The notes beneath the pieces were generated by a model that was not told the origin of the DNA, searched no databases, and saw nothing but the letters and a program-made list of their open reading frames with translations. A DNA stretch of 64,000 bases, taken from Liolophura sinensis. Lineage: Eukaryota; Mollusca; Polyplacophora; Chitonida; Chitonidae. The stretch covers positions 27,833,064 through 27,897,063 of the forward strand of contig NC_088296.1 in the NCBI RefSeq assembly GCF_032854445.1, in the 5' to 3' direction. Below are positions 11,519-23,153 of the stretch, one piece after another (positions within the stretch are counted from its first letter, which is position 1; each line of letters opens with the position of its first letter). A program made the position numbers and the translations under genes.

Positions 11519-11696
11519 CTCAGCATTTAACTCTGGTCTAGCATTGATATGAGCAAACAGCCTCTGGTAGTTGTTGAACTGGTTGTCCCATTCATCGGGT
11601 TTGTCACATCTAAAGTCGTCTCCCAAAGGCACCAGTAACATATCGTTCTTATACAGCTGGGCTTTCTGTCTGTACTGGTGCAAGATCATTTGAGCC
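11519..11696 (-). CDS. MAN2A: MAN2A exon E1 (first visible exon)
   Basis: A 178-bp exon from GTTTTCACAG| to GCTGAG|GTAAGT. It reads [59 protein letters not shown], matching LLDQYRKKSKLF and PLGDDFRY of vertebrate MAN2A1. The residue after DDFR is Cys instead of the usual Tyr. The exon starts with one completing base, so an upstream exon must exist; none was found from here to the right edge on the minus strand. Confidence 0.9.
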
Positions 11697-11814
11697 CTGT
11701 GAAAACACAGATTTAGGATTTATTTATTTACTTAAGGGACTTTAAATGCTGAACAAAATGCGTTCATTTTACAGGTATTATTTAATACCAAGGCAAAGAA
11801 TGTCTGTGGATGTG

Positions 11815-11905
11815 TGGTTCCCTTCCATCATAACACTGGCTGCCACCTGGTAAATAAAATATTCTTGAGTATGACGTAAAACACCAATCAATCAAACAAA
11901 TATAT
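11815..11905 (+). mobile_element. 5'-truncated SINE-1 copy
   Basis: CCATCATAACACTGGCTGCC, then AAATATTCTTGAGTATGACG and TAAAACACCAATCAATCAAA. Plus orientation, diverged from the copy at 15949. Confidence 0.8.
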
Positions 11906-12021
11906 AAAATACACGTGTGGCTGAATGGGCAGGGGGCCTGTTACATGTACTGTACCTTCTCAATAATCACAGACAATCGGTAATAGAGACACACTGAAAG
12001 TAAACATGTAGACCAGACAAG

Positions 12022-12300
12022 TCTCCCACGAGTGAGTGAGTGAGTGTTTGGGTTTTAACATCGTTCTTAACAATTTTTCAGTCATATGACGACGAAGGAG
12101 TCCTCAGAGTGCATGTAATGTGCCTCATTGTTGCAGGACGGATTTCCACCGCTCTTTTATCTAGTGCTGCTTCACTGAGACTCCTTACCAAAGGCAAGTA
12201 AGCTGCCCACCTGAGCCATTATACTGATATGGGTCAACCAGTCGTTGCACTATCCCCTTCATGCTGAACGCCTGGCAACTTATACAAGGCAAATTAAGGT
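12022..12300 (-). mobile_element. SINE-2 copy with (GAGT)n tail
   Basis: Reverse complement of the element at 14998-15270. Shared text includes GGCGTTCAGCATGAAG, GAGCGGTGGAAATCCGTCCT and GCAACAATGAGGCACATTAC. On its own strand it ends in TCATATGACTGAAAAATTGT and a run of CACT, read here as GTGAGTGAGTGAGTG at 12033. Confidence 0.8.
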
Positions 12301-14997
12301 GTCATTCTTCATTGTACGTGCTTGTATAAAGAAGAAAAAAAACATATTGAAACATGAACCTGTGTAGGTGACAGCTTAACGCCAATTGGTTGTTCCAAAA
12401 ATATCACCGATTGCAATGAACAAGCTTGAACCGTGGTATTGCAGTTGAACAAGACTTGAACCCGCATACAGGTGTGATCACATATAGCACGGAAACATAC
12501 GATTGACTGCAAACAAAACAAACATAAATCTGCATAAGAGGCCTTCACTTAGTACGCGCTTTTGACATATGCCATAGAATGTAGGCCCCAGGCCATCGTT
12601 ACTGTTAACTGTAGGCCCTACTTACTGTATAACACTGATTAGGGCCTACAATTAATATTTGTTGTGGTTGTAGTGCGATCTTTGGCGGAAAAGAACAGAC
12701 TTAACGAAACAATCATTTTCAATGAACATAGCAGCCTGTCACGTGCAAACATCACAGGCAAGGAGAGAATATATCTTTACGAAACATACAGAATGTCAGT
12801 GCATTTCAAATACCGTTTTGTAGACCATTACACCGCTTTCACAATGTCAACAAGTGAACAACATGTTGTCTCTCTGTGTCAAAGTTCACATCGCGCCACA
12901 ACACATTCCTGGCTGATGTAAAACAATAAAATCGAAACAACGGACTTTTATTACACGCTATAATACATGAACGCATTAACATGTAATTCAGAGCCAACAA
13001 ATGTTCTTTGGCCTTTACAACCTGATCATTAATCTAGTGAAAATATATCTTGGCTATTTCCCTTCCCAACACACTCACTATGCCGTTTTACAAGAATTAT
13101 TTAAAGTCGATGATTGTGTGGCATTATATACCGGGGAACACTCAACAATCCACGGCATTAAGCATTATTTCCACAGGATTGTCTTGAATCTACCGACCAC
13201 TTGTCTTCCTCCCCACTCGTGTATGGGGTCCATGCTCGAGAATGGAGCATGGACGACTGCCGTTTGATCACTGAACTAATAACCCTGTTTTGCACATGTG
13301 GATAAAACACCTATGACGATAAAGTACGCCTGTCGATTTGAAGGCAGACTTTCCATTTATTACAGACTACGTTGATAGTTTGGCGGGAACATGACACAAA
13401 TCTGACAGCTGAGTCTCGATGAGGAGTGGGAGTGGGAGTCTTTGGCTGCACTCCTTTTAGATTAATTTTAAAAGGATAGTAGCATAATATCACGAGCATT
13501 TCAAGAAAAAGTTAGTACTACGCGTACATTCATGTATATAGCCTCAGTCAATACATCACCAGGTGCCTCAACACCCATCCCTTGGAAACCTCACTCTGTT
13601 CACTCGGACTTAATTAAACTGAAATATCTTGACGAACTCCTCAACTGAACGCCAGTGAGACAAAATATGCAATGTGTGTATGGGTTACAAAAATCAAGAC
13701 CTCATGCAAAACACCTGCTATACGGACTGGTTTTAGAAATTACTACCACGTAAGAAACTCACAAAAACGCCTGATCAAAATATTATAGAAATTCACAGAT
13801 TGTATGCATCCCGCTGATAATATTATTTTGAAGGAGCTTTCCCAAATCATCGTTTGGCTTATAGAGCGATTACTTACTGTGTAAATCTTTTGAACCAGGT
13901 TTCATTTTTAATATGGCAGTGACAGCTTTAAAGCAGGGCTTGATCAGCAGGAGCCAACACTAGACGCCTCTGGCCACACCAAGTGTCCCAAAATTGACAT
14001 GAACAATGAACACTGGTATTCTTAATGAGATTCCATGCCAAGATTCCCTCACATTTGCACAAACATGCATGCATCACATGTTATGTGCACGACTGCCGTC
14101 AGTTTCTAAATTTAGCTTGCCACTGTTTACATACGCTGAGTTCAGCGCCTGCTGTCTGCCTCTACCTTAGAATATTCCAGAATGCGCTCAGTTCGGTGCC
14201 TGTTTGTTTACATCAAGTGTTCAGGAATTTTCCCTCTTGTGAATTTGCCTCTGAGCATTTACGCCTGTGTGGTATATATATTGTGGAATATATGCGTCCG
14301 TTTGGACTTGACACCGTAAGTACTTTAGTATTTGTATAGATACTGCTATCCTTTCTTGTTAAACTTAAGTACTTTAGTATTTGTATAAGTCTTATTATCT
14401 ATTCTTGTTAAGCTAATAAATTGTTGTAAACAAATAAAATCTGCTGGTTTTGGTTACTTTTTTGTGCAGCTAAACTGTCGTGTATTTCGAACAAGCCATC
14501 TCTTTATAATACAGACAGTTTGTGTCGTAACACACACAATACAGTATTCAACACCGAGCCCACTACGACACTGGCCGCTATAAAACCTCCACAACTGTCT
14601 AAGCCTGGTATGCCTTGAAACACGTGTGTCCGTTTCTGACATAGGCCTAAATGCATAAAGTGTGTTGCACCACATATCAAGACCGATAGTATGGGTTCGG
14701 GAATATCGTGAAATAAGTAAGTAGCTGTGTATATATGTCAAACTATGCCAAACTTTAATTAAGAATTAAGAATAGTTTGTATGCAGTCGTGTCGCTGTCG
14801 TTGTCTCTCCAGAATTATTTCTAGCGTGCACTCGTATAGTCTTTTACTGTCCCTGGTTTACACAACAATGTTTCAAATAAACCTACCACTAGTTAATACA
14901 ACTAGTTGGTATGAATCACTAATAACTAGCGTTCAGATTCCAAGAACCACATGTTTTGACAACATATAATGTATATCAAAGGAGAGATTCTATTAGC
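12301..14997. other. No gene recognised; one 48-bp direct duplication
   Basis: A unit starting AAGTACTTTAGTATTTGTAT occurs twice in a row (about 14316-14412). The open frames here (up to 104 codons) show no family motif and no splice context. Confidence 0.5.
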
Positions 14998-15270
14998 CCA
15001 ACGGCCCGGATAGCACATTTGGTAGAGCGTCCACTTCGGGAGTATCCAGGATCAATCCTAAGTCGGGTCACACCTAAGACTTAAAAAGAGGAAGTAGGCC
15101 TATCTCCCTCGCTTGGCGTTCAGCATGAAGGTTGATACTGGTTGACTCGTATCAGCATAATGGCTCGGGCGGGTCGGCTTACTTGACAAAAGAGCGGTGG
15201 AAATGCGTCCTGCAACAAGGGGACATATTACACACACTGTAAGGATTCTTTCGTCAGCACTCACTTTATT
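14998..15270 (+). mobile_element. SINE-2 copy with tRNA-like head
   Basis: The head GGCCCGGATAGCACATTTGG, TAGAGCGTCCACTTCGGGAG resembles a tRNA A-box region, and GGATCAATCC resembles a B box. The body shares TGGCGTTCAGCATGAAGGTT and GCGGTGGAAATGCGTCCTGC with the minus-strand copy at 12022-12300. It is not a functional tRNA gene because the arms do not pair. Confidence 0.75.
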
Positions 15271-15754
15271 GGCCGACGCTCAGTCGAACACAGTTAATCA
15301 ATGCATACGTCACAAATCTGATGTACCCACGTGTGTTTTTCTGCAATTTTCCAGTCAATATAAGTCTCCCAATGTGTGCTGTGTCTTAAGCGGCGTTGGC
15401 TTGATTGGAAAACATCCGTCCAATGGCACACATTGGAGTTAAACCCTTCCAAAACCCGGCTGAGTGTCTGTCCCCGTCTTGCCATGCTGGTGAGGCTCAC
15501 AGAGGTGAGACGGAGATGTGAACAACTGTCACTGATCGACTACCGGTGATCCTCTGCTCTCTTCAAAGAGTGTACAACTTACGACAACAGCCCCTGTAAA
15601 GTATCATGGTATACATTTTGTGAAAATGCGTCTTAAATTATTGAGAACGTACAGGACCTCATGAACAATCTGTATTAAATCTGAAGCTTAACAAAAACTG
15701 ATGACATCATTCAACTCTATTCCCATCATTCATCTATCTATCTACACTTTGGGT
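15271..15754. other. No feature recognised
   Basis: Short open frames on both strands (plus 15197-15442, minus 15294-15500) without recognisable domains. Confidence 0.5.
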
Positions 15755-16171
15755 TTTACATCTTACTGATCAATCGGTCATATGACGACGAGGATTCATG
15801 AGGTGTGTGTTCACATACTGTGTCTTTTTATGGCAGGGCGATTTTAGCCTGCCAGAGCGTTGCCACCACTGAAGTATCATGCCGAAGACACAAGGCATAA
15901 CAATGACATTACACTGACACCCTGCCAACCAGACCTCTTTCCATGCCCGGGGGCCTCCGTGGCTCAGTCGGATAGCGCGCTAGCGCAGCGTAATGACCCA
16001 GGAGCCTCTCACCAATGCGGTCGCTGTGAGTTCAAGTCCAGCTCATGCTGGCTTCCTCTCCGGCCGTAAGTGCGAAGGTCTCCCTGCGGATGGTCGTGGG
16101 TTTCCACCCATCATAATGCTGGCCGCCGTCGTATAAGTGAAATATTCTTGAGTACGGCGTAAAACACCAAT

Positions 16172-16209
<38 letters not shown>

Positions 16210-16245
16210 TCCATGCCCTAAACTTTCAGCACTGAGGGATAGTTT
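15755..16245 (+). mobile_element. Repeat family 3 copy, interrupted by SINE-1
   Basis: The left part (15755-15948) has GGTCATATGACGACGAGGAT, GGCAGGGCGATTTTAGCCTG and CACTGAAGTATCATGCCGAA. The right part (16206-16245) has CATGCCCTAAACTTTCAGCA and CTGAGGG. Together they match the uninterrupted copy at 59800-60020. SINE-1 lies between them. Confidence 0.82.
15949..16205 (+). mobile_element. Complete SINE-1 (tRNA-derived head, mollusc-type tail, poly-A)
   Basis: The head GCCTCCGTGGCTCAGTCGGA, TAGCGCGCTAGCGCAGCG has A-box character and GTGAGTTCAAGTCC is a B box. The body ends CTTGAGTACGGCGTAAAACA, CCAATC and about 30 A. It is flanked by a 13-bp target-site duplication with one mismatch (TCTTTCCATGCCC at 15936-15948, TCTGTCCATGCCC at 16206-16218). 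The long poly-A and clear duplication suggest a fairly recent insertion into family 3. The long A run also creates the Phe-rich minus-strand frame at 16214-16032. Confidence 0.9.
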
Positions 16246-16669
16246 CAAGTTTGACAATATAAATTGTCCTGACTGGGACAGCAGTATACCGAATGGTCAA
16301 GCATCTCGCCTCGTTCCATTTGTTAGATCCTGCGTGTCGTGAGACGATTTTCAATCAACATCACAATCAAGTCATTACTGTAATAATTAGTGTCAAGGTT
16401 ATTCCATCAAACGCCTCCATTCCAAATTTCTTAAGTTTTACAATCCTGTGTAATTCTCTTGTTAGTAAATATGGACAGAGTGTCCAGAATCTCTGGTGCT
16501 CTGCTTCATTATGGTGCCTAATTCTGCTTAACCCGGGTCAGGGGCGTATCTTCATCGTGTTGAATTAGATCGCCGCGTTGGATACATGAAGCGCAACTGA
16601 GATACGTATTTTAATATCGACAACAGATATTCTAGAATGATACTCGATTTGAGCACTGATTTCACTCAG

Positions 16670-17170
16670 CTGCCTAGAACGTACCTTGCGACTTTCCATC
16701 CTCACTGAAAACTGCTGACTTCTCCTCTTTACATGACTCGGTCCTATTTTCGTATTTTATGTACTTTCTTAGATCTTTGGTGGCTTGTGTCATACGTCGT
16801 TTTGGATATTGGCCTTGTAATTACTGACCTCAAACGTCCTTGATTGACGGCTGGTATACGAATGTCTGTTTCTAGACATGGATTTATAGACAGAACTACT
16901 TCTTACAGAGTGTTGTACAGTAAAATGGCAAAATCAAGACCCACTCTGGAGAAAACGGCGTTTCCATCAATGCGTCAGTCCGAACTAAATCATCAAACAA
17001 CCATGTATGGAACAACTTTTTCATCTTCACTTTACAGTAAGAGACATTGCTGTATATGGCACACTGATGTTAAGGGACAGAAATGTAGCCACGTGATCAT
17101 CATTCCTATTGTGCGAAATTCACCATGCTCACAAAGCTGTACCGAGGGCAAAACACTGAATACATTATTT
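16670..17170 (+). repeat. Dispersed repeat W, copy 1
   Basis: Shares ACTGAAAACTGCTGAC, TATGTACTTTCTTAGATCTT and GGTATACGAATGTCTGTTTC with 46985-47275 (copy 2, same orientation). Divergence is high and no domain is recognised. The plus open frame 16844-17173 (109 codons) is unsupported. Confidence 0.6.
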
Positions 17171-17249
17171 TGATCGCTTCTGATGAACATTTGTTTTGTT
17201 ATTGTTACAGAAACATCACATTACTGTTCTTTTTGCTTCCTTAAGTAAG

Positions 17250-20200
17250 TACAAGTTCGTTCTATACAACTCTTCTGTACATTTTTGTGCATAGTTATTC
17301 AGATGCACGGCTTTGTGCCATCTTTTCGATCTATACACTAGATATAGAGCTCTATACAACTGTTCTCTACCTTTATGTCCATAGTTATTCAGATGCACGG
17401 CTTTGTGCCATCTTTTCGATCTATAAACTAGATATAGAGTTCTACACCACTGTTCTGTAGATTTATGTCCATATTTATTCAGATGTACGGCTTTGTGCCA
17501 TTTTTTCGATCTATACACTAGATATAGAGTTCTATACAACTGTTCTGTGGATTTATGTCCAAAATTATTCAGATGTACGGCTTTGCGCCATCTTTTCGAT
17601 CTATACACTAGATATAGAGTTATATACAACTGTTCTGTAGATTTATGTCCATAGTTATTCAGATGCACGGCTTCATGCCATCTTTTCGATCTATACACTA
17701 GATATAGAGTTCTATACAACTGTTCTGTAGATTTATGTCCATAATTATTCAGATGTACGACTTTGTGCCATCTTTTCGATCTATACACTAGATATAGAGC
17801 TCTATACAACTGTTCTGTAGATTTATGTCCATAGTTATTCAGATGCACGGCTTTGTGCCATCTTTTCGATCTATACACTAGATATAGAGTTCTACACAAC
17901 TGTTCTGTAGATTTATGTCCATATTTATTCATATGTACGGCTTTGTGCCATCTTTTCGATCTATACACTAGATATAGAGTTCTATACAACTGTTCTGTAG
18001 ATTTATGTCCAAAATTATTCAGATGTATGGCTTTGTGCCATCTTTTCGATCTATACACTAGATATAGAGCTCTACACAACTGTTCCGTAGATTTTTGTCC
18101 ATAGTTATTCAGATGCACGGCTTTGAGCCATCTTTCGATCTATACACTAGATATAGAGTTATATACAACTGTTCTGTAGATTTATGTCCATAGTTAATCA
18201 GATGCACGGCTTCGTGCCATCTTTTCGATCTATACACTAGATATAGAGTTCTATACAACTGTTCTGTAGATTTTTGTACATAGTTATTCAGATGTACGGC
18301 TTTGTGCCATCTTTTCGATCTATACACTAGATATAGAGCTCTACCCAACTGTTCTGTAGATTTATGTCCATAGTTATTCAGATGTACGGCTTTGTGCCAT
18401 CTTTTCGATCTATACACTAGATATAGAGTTCTATACAACTGTTCTGTAGATTTATGTCCATAATTATTCAGATGTACGGCTTTGTGCCATCTTTTCGATC
18501 TATACACTAGATATAGAAATCTATACAACTGTTCTGTAGATTTATGTCCATAGTTATTCAGATGTACGGCTTTGTGCCATTTTTTCGATCTATACACTAG
18601 ATATAGAGTTCTATACAACTGTTCTGTAGATTTATGTCCATAGTTATTCAGATGTATGGCTTTGTGCCATCTTTTCGATCTATACACTAGATATAGAGTT
18701 CTATACAACTGTTCTGTAGATTTATGTCCATAGTTATTCAGATGTACGGCTTTGTGCCATCTTTTCGATCTATACACTAGATATAGAGTTCTACACAACT
18801 GTTCTCTACCTTTATGTCCATAGTTATTCAGATGTACGGCTTTGTGCCATCTTTTCGATCTATACACTAGATATAGAGTTCTACACAACTGTTCTCTACC
18901 TTTATGTCCATAGTTATTCAGATGTATGGCTTTGTGCCATCTTTTCGATCTATACACTAGATATAGAGTTCTACACAACTGTTCTCTACCTTTATGTCCA
19001 TAGTTATTAAGATGTACGGCTTCGCGCCATCTTTTCGATCTATACACTAGATATAGAGTTCTATACAACTGTTCTGTAGATTTATGTCCATAGTTATTCA
19101 GATGTACGGCTTTGTGCCATCTTTTCGATCTATACACTAGATATAGAGTTCTATACAACTGTTCTGTAGATTTATGTCCATAGTTATTCAGATGTACGGC
19201 TTTGTGCCATCTTTTCGATCTATACACTAGATATAGAGTTCTATACAACTGTTCTGTGGATTTATGTCCATAGTTATTCAGACGTACGGCTTCGTGCCAT
19301 CTTCTCGATCAATACACTAGATATAGAGTTCAATACAACTGTTCTGTAGATTTATGTCCATAGTTATTCAGATGTACGACTTTGTGCCATCTTTTGGATC
19401 TATACACAAGATATAGAGTTCTATACAACTGTTCTGTAGATTTATGTCCATAGTTATTCAGATGTACGGCTTCGTGCCATCTTTTCGATCTATACACTAG
19501 ATATAGAGTTCTATACAACTGTTCTGTAGATTTATGTCCATAGTTATTCAGATGTACGGCTTTGTGCCATCTTTTCGATCTATACACTAGATATAGAGTT
19601 CTACACAATTGTTCTGTGGATTTATGTCCATAGTTATTCAGATGTACGGCTTCGTGCCATCTTTTCGATCAATACACTAGATATAGAGTTCTATACAACT
19701 GTTCTGTAGATTTATGCCCATAGTTATTCAGATGTACGACTTTGTGCCATCTTTTCGATCTATACACTAGATATAGAGTTCTATACAACTGTTCTGTAGA
19801 TTTATGTCCATAGTTATTCAGATGCACGGCTTTGTGCCATCTTTTCGATTTATACACTAGATATAGAGTTCTATACAACTGTTCTGTAGATTTATGTCCA
19901 TAGTTATTCAGATGTACGATTTTGTGCCATCTTTTCGATCTATACACTGGATATAGAGTTCTATACAACTGTTCTGTAGATTTATGTCCATAGTTATTCA
20001 GATGTACGGCTTCATGCCATCTTTTCGATCTATACACTAGATATAGAGTTCTATACAACTGTTCTGTAGATTTATGTCCATAGTTATTCAGATGCACGAC
20101 TTTGTGCCATCTTTTCGATCTATACACTAGAGTTCTACACAACTGTTCTGTAGATTTAAGTCCATATTCATTCAGATGTACGGCTTTGTGCCATTTTTTC

Positions 20201-20752
20201 GATCTATACACTAGATATAGAGTTCTATACAACTGTTCTGTAGATTTATGTCCATAGTTATTCAGATGTACGGCTTTGTGCCATCTTTTCGATCTATACA
20301 CTAGAAATAGAGTTCTATACAACTGTTCTGTAGATTTATGTCCATATTTATTCAGATGTACGGCTTTGTGCCATTTTTTCGATCTATACACTAGATATAG
20401 AGTTCTATACAACTGTTCTGTAGATTTATGTCCATAGTTATTCAGATGTACGGCTTTGTGCCATCTTTTCGATCTATACACTAGATATAGAGTTCTATAC
20501 AACTGTTCTGTAGATTTATGTCCATAGTTATTCAGATGTACGGCTTTGTGCCATTTTTTCGATCTATACACTAGATATAGAGTTCTATAAAACTGTTCTG
20601 TAGATGTATGTCCATAGTTATTAAAATGTACGGCTTTGTGCCATCTTTTCGATCTATACACTAGATATAGAGTTCTACACACCTGTTTTGTACATTTTTG
20701 TCCATAGTTATTCAGAGATATGGCTTTGTGCCATCTTTTCGATCTATACAGT
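17250..20752. repeat. 90-bp satellite-like array, about 39 copies, open antisense frame
   Basis: The unit on plus is GGCTTTGTGCCATCTTTTCG, ATCTATACACTAGATATAGA, GTTCTATACAACTGTTCTGT, AGATTTATGTCCATAGTTAT, TCAGATGTAC. The minus strand reads a 30-residue repeat containing LYLVYRSKRWHKAVHLNNYG and HKSTEQLYRT, open over 300, 379, 92 and 377 codons. A single T deletion near 18131 and in-frame TGA codons around 19309-19335 and 19669 break it; a 6-bp deletion near 20130 keeps the frame. The unit has no in-frame ATG. Many variants change the residue (Y/C, T/A, K/E), so I see no sign of protein selection. A 4-unit (360-bp) block is duplicated at about 19261 and 19621. Confidence 0.95.
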
Positions 20753-20942
20753 ATTTCTCTCCCTCTGTGATTAGGAGCAACATTTAAGTATTTGTGTAGC
20801 ACAACAAATACCTGTGAAGTGCAACTAAATTTCTAATATTTTGAGCTAAGTAATTGTATGTCAAATGCAGAGGTCAAATGTCACGCTTCGCATGTTGTCT
20901 TAGCAGTTAATGAGAGTGATATAATTGCGTTACAATCCACTT

Positions 20943-21041
20943 GAAGGGAGCACGCCTTTACACACGGCAGTCCTTCAGGGCAAAGTTGATGCTATTTATC
21001 TGCTGTTCGAGAAAGGGGCCGACGTCATTGCACAGGCAAAG
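20943..21041 (+). pseudogene. Ankyrin-repeat exon 1, acceptor site lost
   Basis: Exactly 33 codons: EGSTPLHTAVLQGKVDAIYL then LFEKGADVIAQAK, one canonical ankyrin repeat, followed by a donor AAAG|GTCAGT. In intact relatives in this window (23055) the exon is preceded by CCACAG; here the same place reads CCACTT, so the acceptor AG is gone. A cryptic AG (GAAG) three bases further in could be used. Ankyrin repeats bind proteins; the partner is unknown. The exon starts about 190 bp after the 90-bp array. Confidence 0.7.
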
Positions 21042-22543
21042 GTCAGTGACTTATTGTTACATATGTGGCGATCGTAGGTAATTAGCAATGTTGTTCTAAG
21101 GGACATAACTCTTAGGTGTTACACAGGATGGGAATCCCCAACATGTGCGTTGACGTTGAGTGAAACGATCGTTCTGATTGGTTGATCGGGAGGATGAACC
21201 TGGTTGTCCCCCATCTTCCATTTAAAAGTTCTATGCCATCTAAATAATTTGTCTCGTCTCGTCTGTGTTACAGGTAAGATTCAGAAGCCATCTACCCCTC
21301 GGTAACGTGCCATTTAGTTCTTGTTGTGTTGTAGTTCCTAGCTGATCTATAAAAACTTATATAATGCGCTTAGTTTTGAAAGATATTTTTGGAAGAATAG
21401 TTTATAAATCTAAAAGTATGTGTTCGCTTACTGTTTATCAAGGTGTTGTTGTTACAAGCCCAAGAGTGTTAAATCCTTGTTAGAATTAGTCTGAGATATA
21501 ATGCTACACTAGTATGGCAGATTTCACAGTTTTTGATGCATTTGTGTTCATGGTACAAGTAACCCTAAGAGCTCAGTGTAGTTACGTGTGTAACAAAGTG
21601 ACTTAATTCAGTCAGTGTTCGAACGGGTGTACATAAACCCACTAGTGATTGTAGCGGTTCAGGGGAGGCAACTCTCAATGATATTCTAATTCAGGGGGAA
21701 ATACTCTGTCCGGAATTACGAGATGATACCATTGTATACGGTGTATTGAGACTGGTTGTCCACCATCTTACCTTAAAAGTTCTAAATAATTTGTCTCGTC
21801 TCCTCTGTGTTACAGTCCTACATTGCGCCAGACCATAGGAAGGGCAAGACATATTGCTTATTCATCATGTCAATGAGCAGCAACCGTCTCAACACCTAAA
21901 TAATGACCGACATAGACGAGACGGTAATTAATGAACCAGGAACACGTAAAAAATGTACAACATACACAGACCCTTTTAAATGAAATGATATAAATGCAAA
22001 TCAACATCTGCAACCCATTATATAATGTGCAGGGAGGCTGTTTTACACGTAGGCGGCGAATGCCGTCGTTAAGCCGGCGTAGCGTTTCGACCCATTTGAG
22101 AAATCGAGATACAACACTACGACAACAGAACGACGTCCCTTGTTTTGCAGCACTGGAGGACGAATCTGCCAACTTTAACATAGGGTGATATGTATAATAT
22201 GTAAAAAGATTTAAAAAGTATTAGATCGATCTTCTGATTTATCTTCTTGATTGGGTTCGGGTTTACAATATTTAAAAAAAGTGATGTTCTCTCAGTGGTT
22301 TGATTTAAATAAGTTTCTACCTGTTAAAAGACAGACAAGAATACTTACCGTGCCCTACCCTTCGCGGTTATGTCACTTCCGGGGACGTCAATCTGTTGCT
22401 TTTATGATGTTACTGGAACACTGCATATTGTAATTATGCGACGGCGCACCTTAGCTGGTAAATCTGCAAACAGGTCTTATCCTGTTGAAAACATGCGTAA
22501 CACAAGTAGTATATGTGTGATATATTTGTATTATATTCCACAG
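21042..22543. other. Region with two similar 75-85-bp segments, no clear gene
   Basis: Segments at about 21195-21272 and 21745-21815 share CTGGTTGTCC, TAAAAGTTCT and AAATAATTTGTCTCGTCTC before TCTGTGTTACAG, so both could be acceptors. An open frame at 21994-22188 contains a possible exon after GTGCAG (22032), starting GGCFTRRRRMPSLSRRSVST and ending in TGA; no family recognised. Confidence 0.4.
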
Positions 22544-22642
22544 GACGGATGGACGCCTCTGTACCTGGAAGCCCAGGAAGGCAGCGTGGTTCTTGTTTGT
22601 CTGTTAACTTTGTCCTCTTTTGTTTGTACCACTTATGTATAA
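22544..22642 (+). pseudogene. Ankyrin-repeat exon 2, degenerate
   Basis: The acceptor TTATATTCCACAG| is intact. It starts DGWTPLYLEAQEGSVVLVCL, like the other copies, but then runs into TLSSFVCTTYV and a stop where EKGAD and the donor should be. The second half of the repeat is lost. Confidence 0.65.
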
Positions 22643-22946
22643 AAGTGCTTGTTCTGATATTTGTGGATGTGAAAGAGCCTCTCCAACGACCACTGTACAG
22701 TATTACAGTTTTCCCTTATTGAGCATAAAGCTCAGTTTCATTGCTAAATGTATAAAAGGCCTGTGATGTCTTCTGTTGTACATCGTCCTATAGACTTTCC
22801 TTTGTTAAAATACAATAATGAAACCATGGCAAGTCTCTACCCAATACTGATACCTCAAGGCATACATGTCGACATACAAGCAGCTCTACAAGTTATACTA
22901 AACATTGGTGCGTATGGTACATGTAGTTTGGTGCTATAATCCACAT

Positions 22947-23033
22947 GACGGGCGCACGCCTTTGTATTTAGCAGCTCTGAGAGGCCACGTGGACGTTGTA
23001 TGTCAGCTGTATGAGAAAGGCGCCGATGCCAAA
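22947..23033 (+). pseudogene. Ankyrin-repeat exon 3, acceptor site mutated
   Basis: Reads DGRTPLYLAALRGHVDVVCQ and LYEKGADAK (29 codons). The preceding sequence is CCACAT where the next copy has CCACAG. It is fused in frame to the next copy through WCYNPQ, which is the translated acceptor region GTGCTATAATCCACAG. The two units are a 108-bp tandem duplication. Confidence 0.7.
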
Positions 23034-23054
23034 GTCTGGTGCTATAATCCACAG

Positions 23055-23153
23055 GACGGGCGCACGCCTTTGCATCCAGCAGCTCTGAGAGACCACGTGG
23101 ACGGTGCACGTCTGCTGTATGAGAAAGTTGCCGATGTCAGTTTTCAGACGAAA
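23055..23153 (+). CDS. Ankyrin-repeat exon 4, intact borders
   Basis: 33 codons, DGRTPLHPAALRDHVDGARL and LYEKVADVSFQTK, between CCACAG| and AAA|GTAAGC, both canonical. It is the best preserved of the five ankyrin exons. Length and phase (0-0, 99 bp) fit a modular ankyrin gene in which one exon encodes one repeat. The open frame from 22905 to 23258 runs across exons 3 and 4 and into the intron. Confidence 0.7.

Larger units (their letters stand above)
3499..11696 (-). other. MAN2A: Partial gene: Golgi alpha-mannosidase II (GH38), six visible exons
   Basis: Golgi alpha-mannosidase II trims two mannoses from GlcNAcMan5GlcNAc2 in the medial Golgi during N-glycan maturation. Exons run right to left: 11696-11519, 10917-10710, 8570-8388, 7702-7588, 6011-5944 and 3635-3499. 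Joined across GT...AG introns they give, in order, [58 protein letters not shown] and RLSNQPQ, all in the order known for MAN2A proteins. The AKDFVVVD text favours the Golgi over the lysosomal enzyme. The N-terminal part (membrane anchor, HNDPGW-type zinc site, nucleophile Asp) and the C-terminal part are not seen. The 60 or so residues expected between E5 and E6 (YNPL region) were not found. E2 carries a frameshift, so this may be a pseudogene or may contain a sequence error. Confidence 0.88.

Noticed and set aside
15949-16030. tRNA gene (A and B box present); also at 14998 and, reversed, at 49600
   Set aside because: Each is followed by the SINE body and tail, and the arms do not form a proper cloverleaf.
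16032-16214. Phe-rich minus frame
   Set aside because: It is the translation of the SINE poly-A tail.
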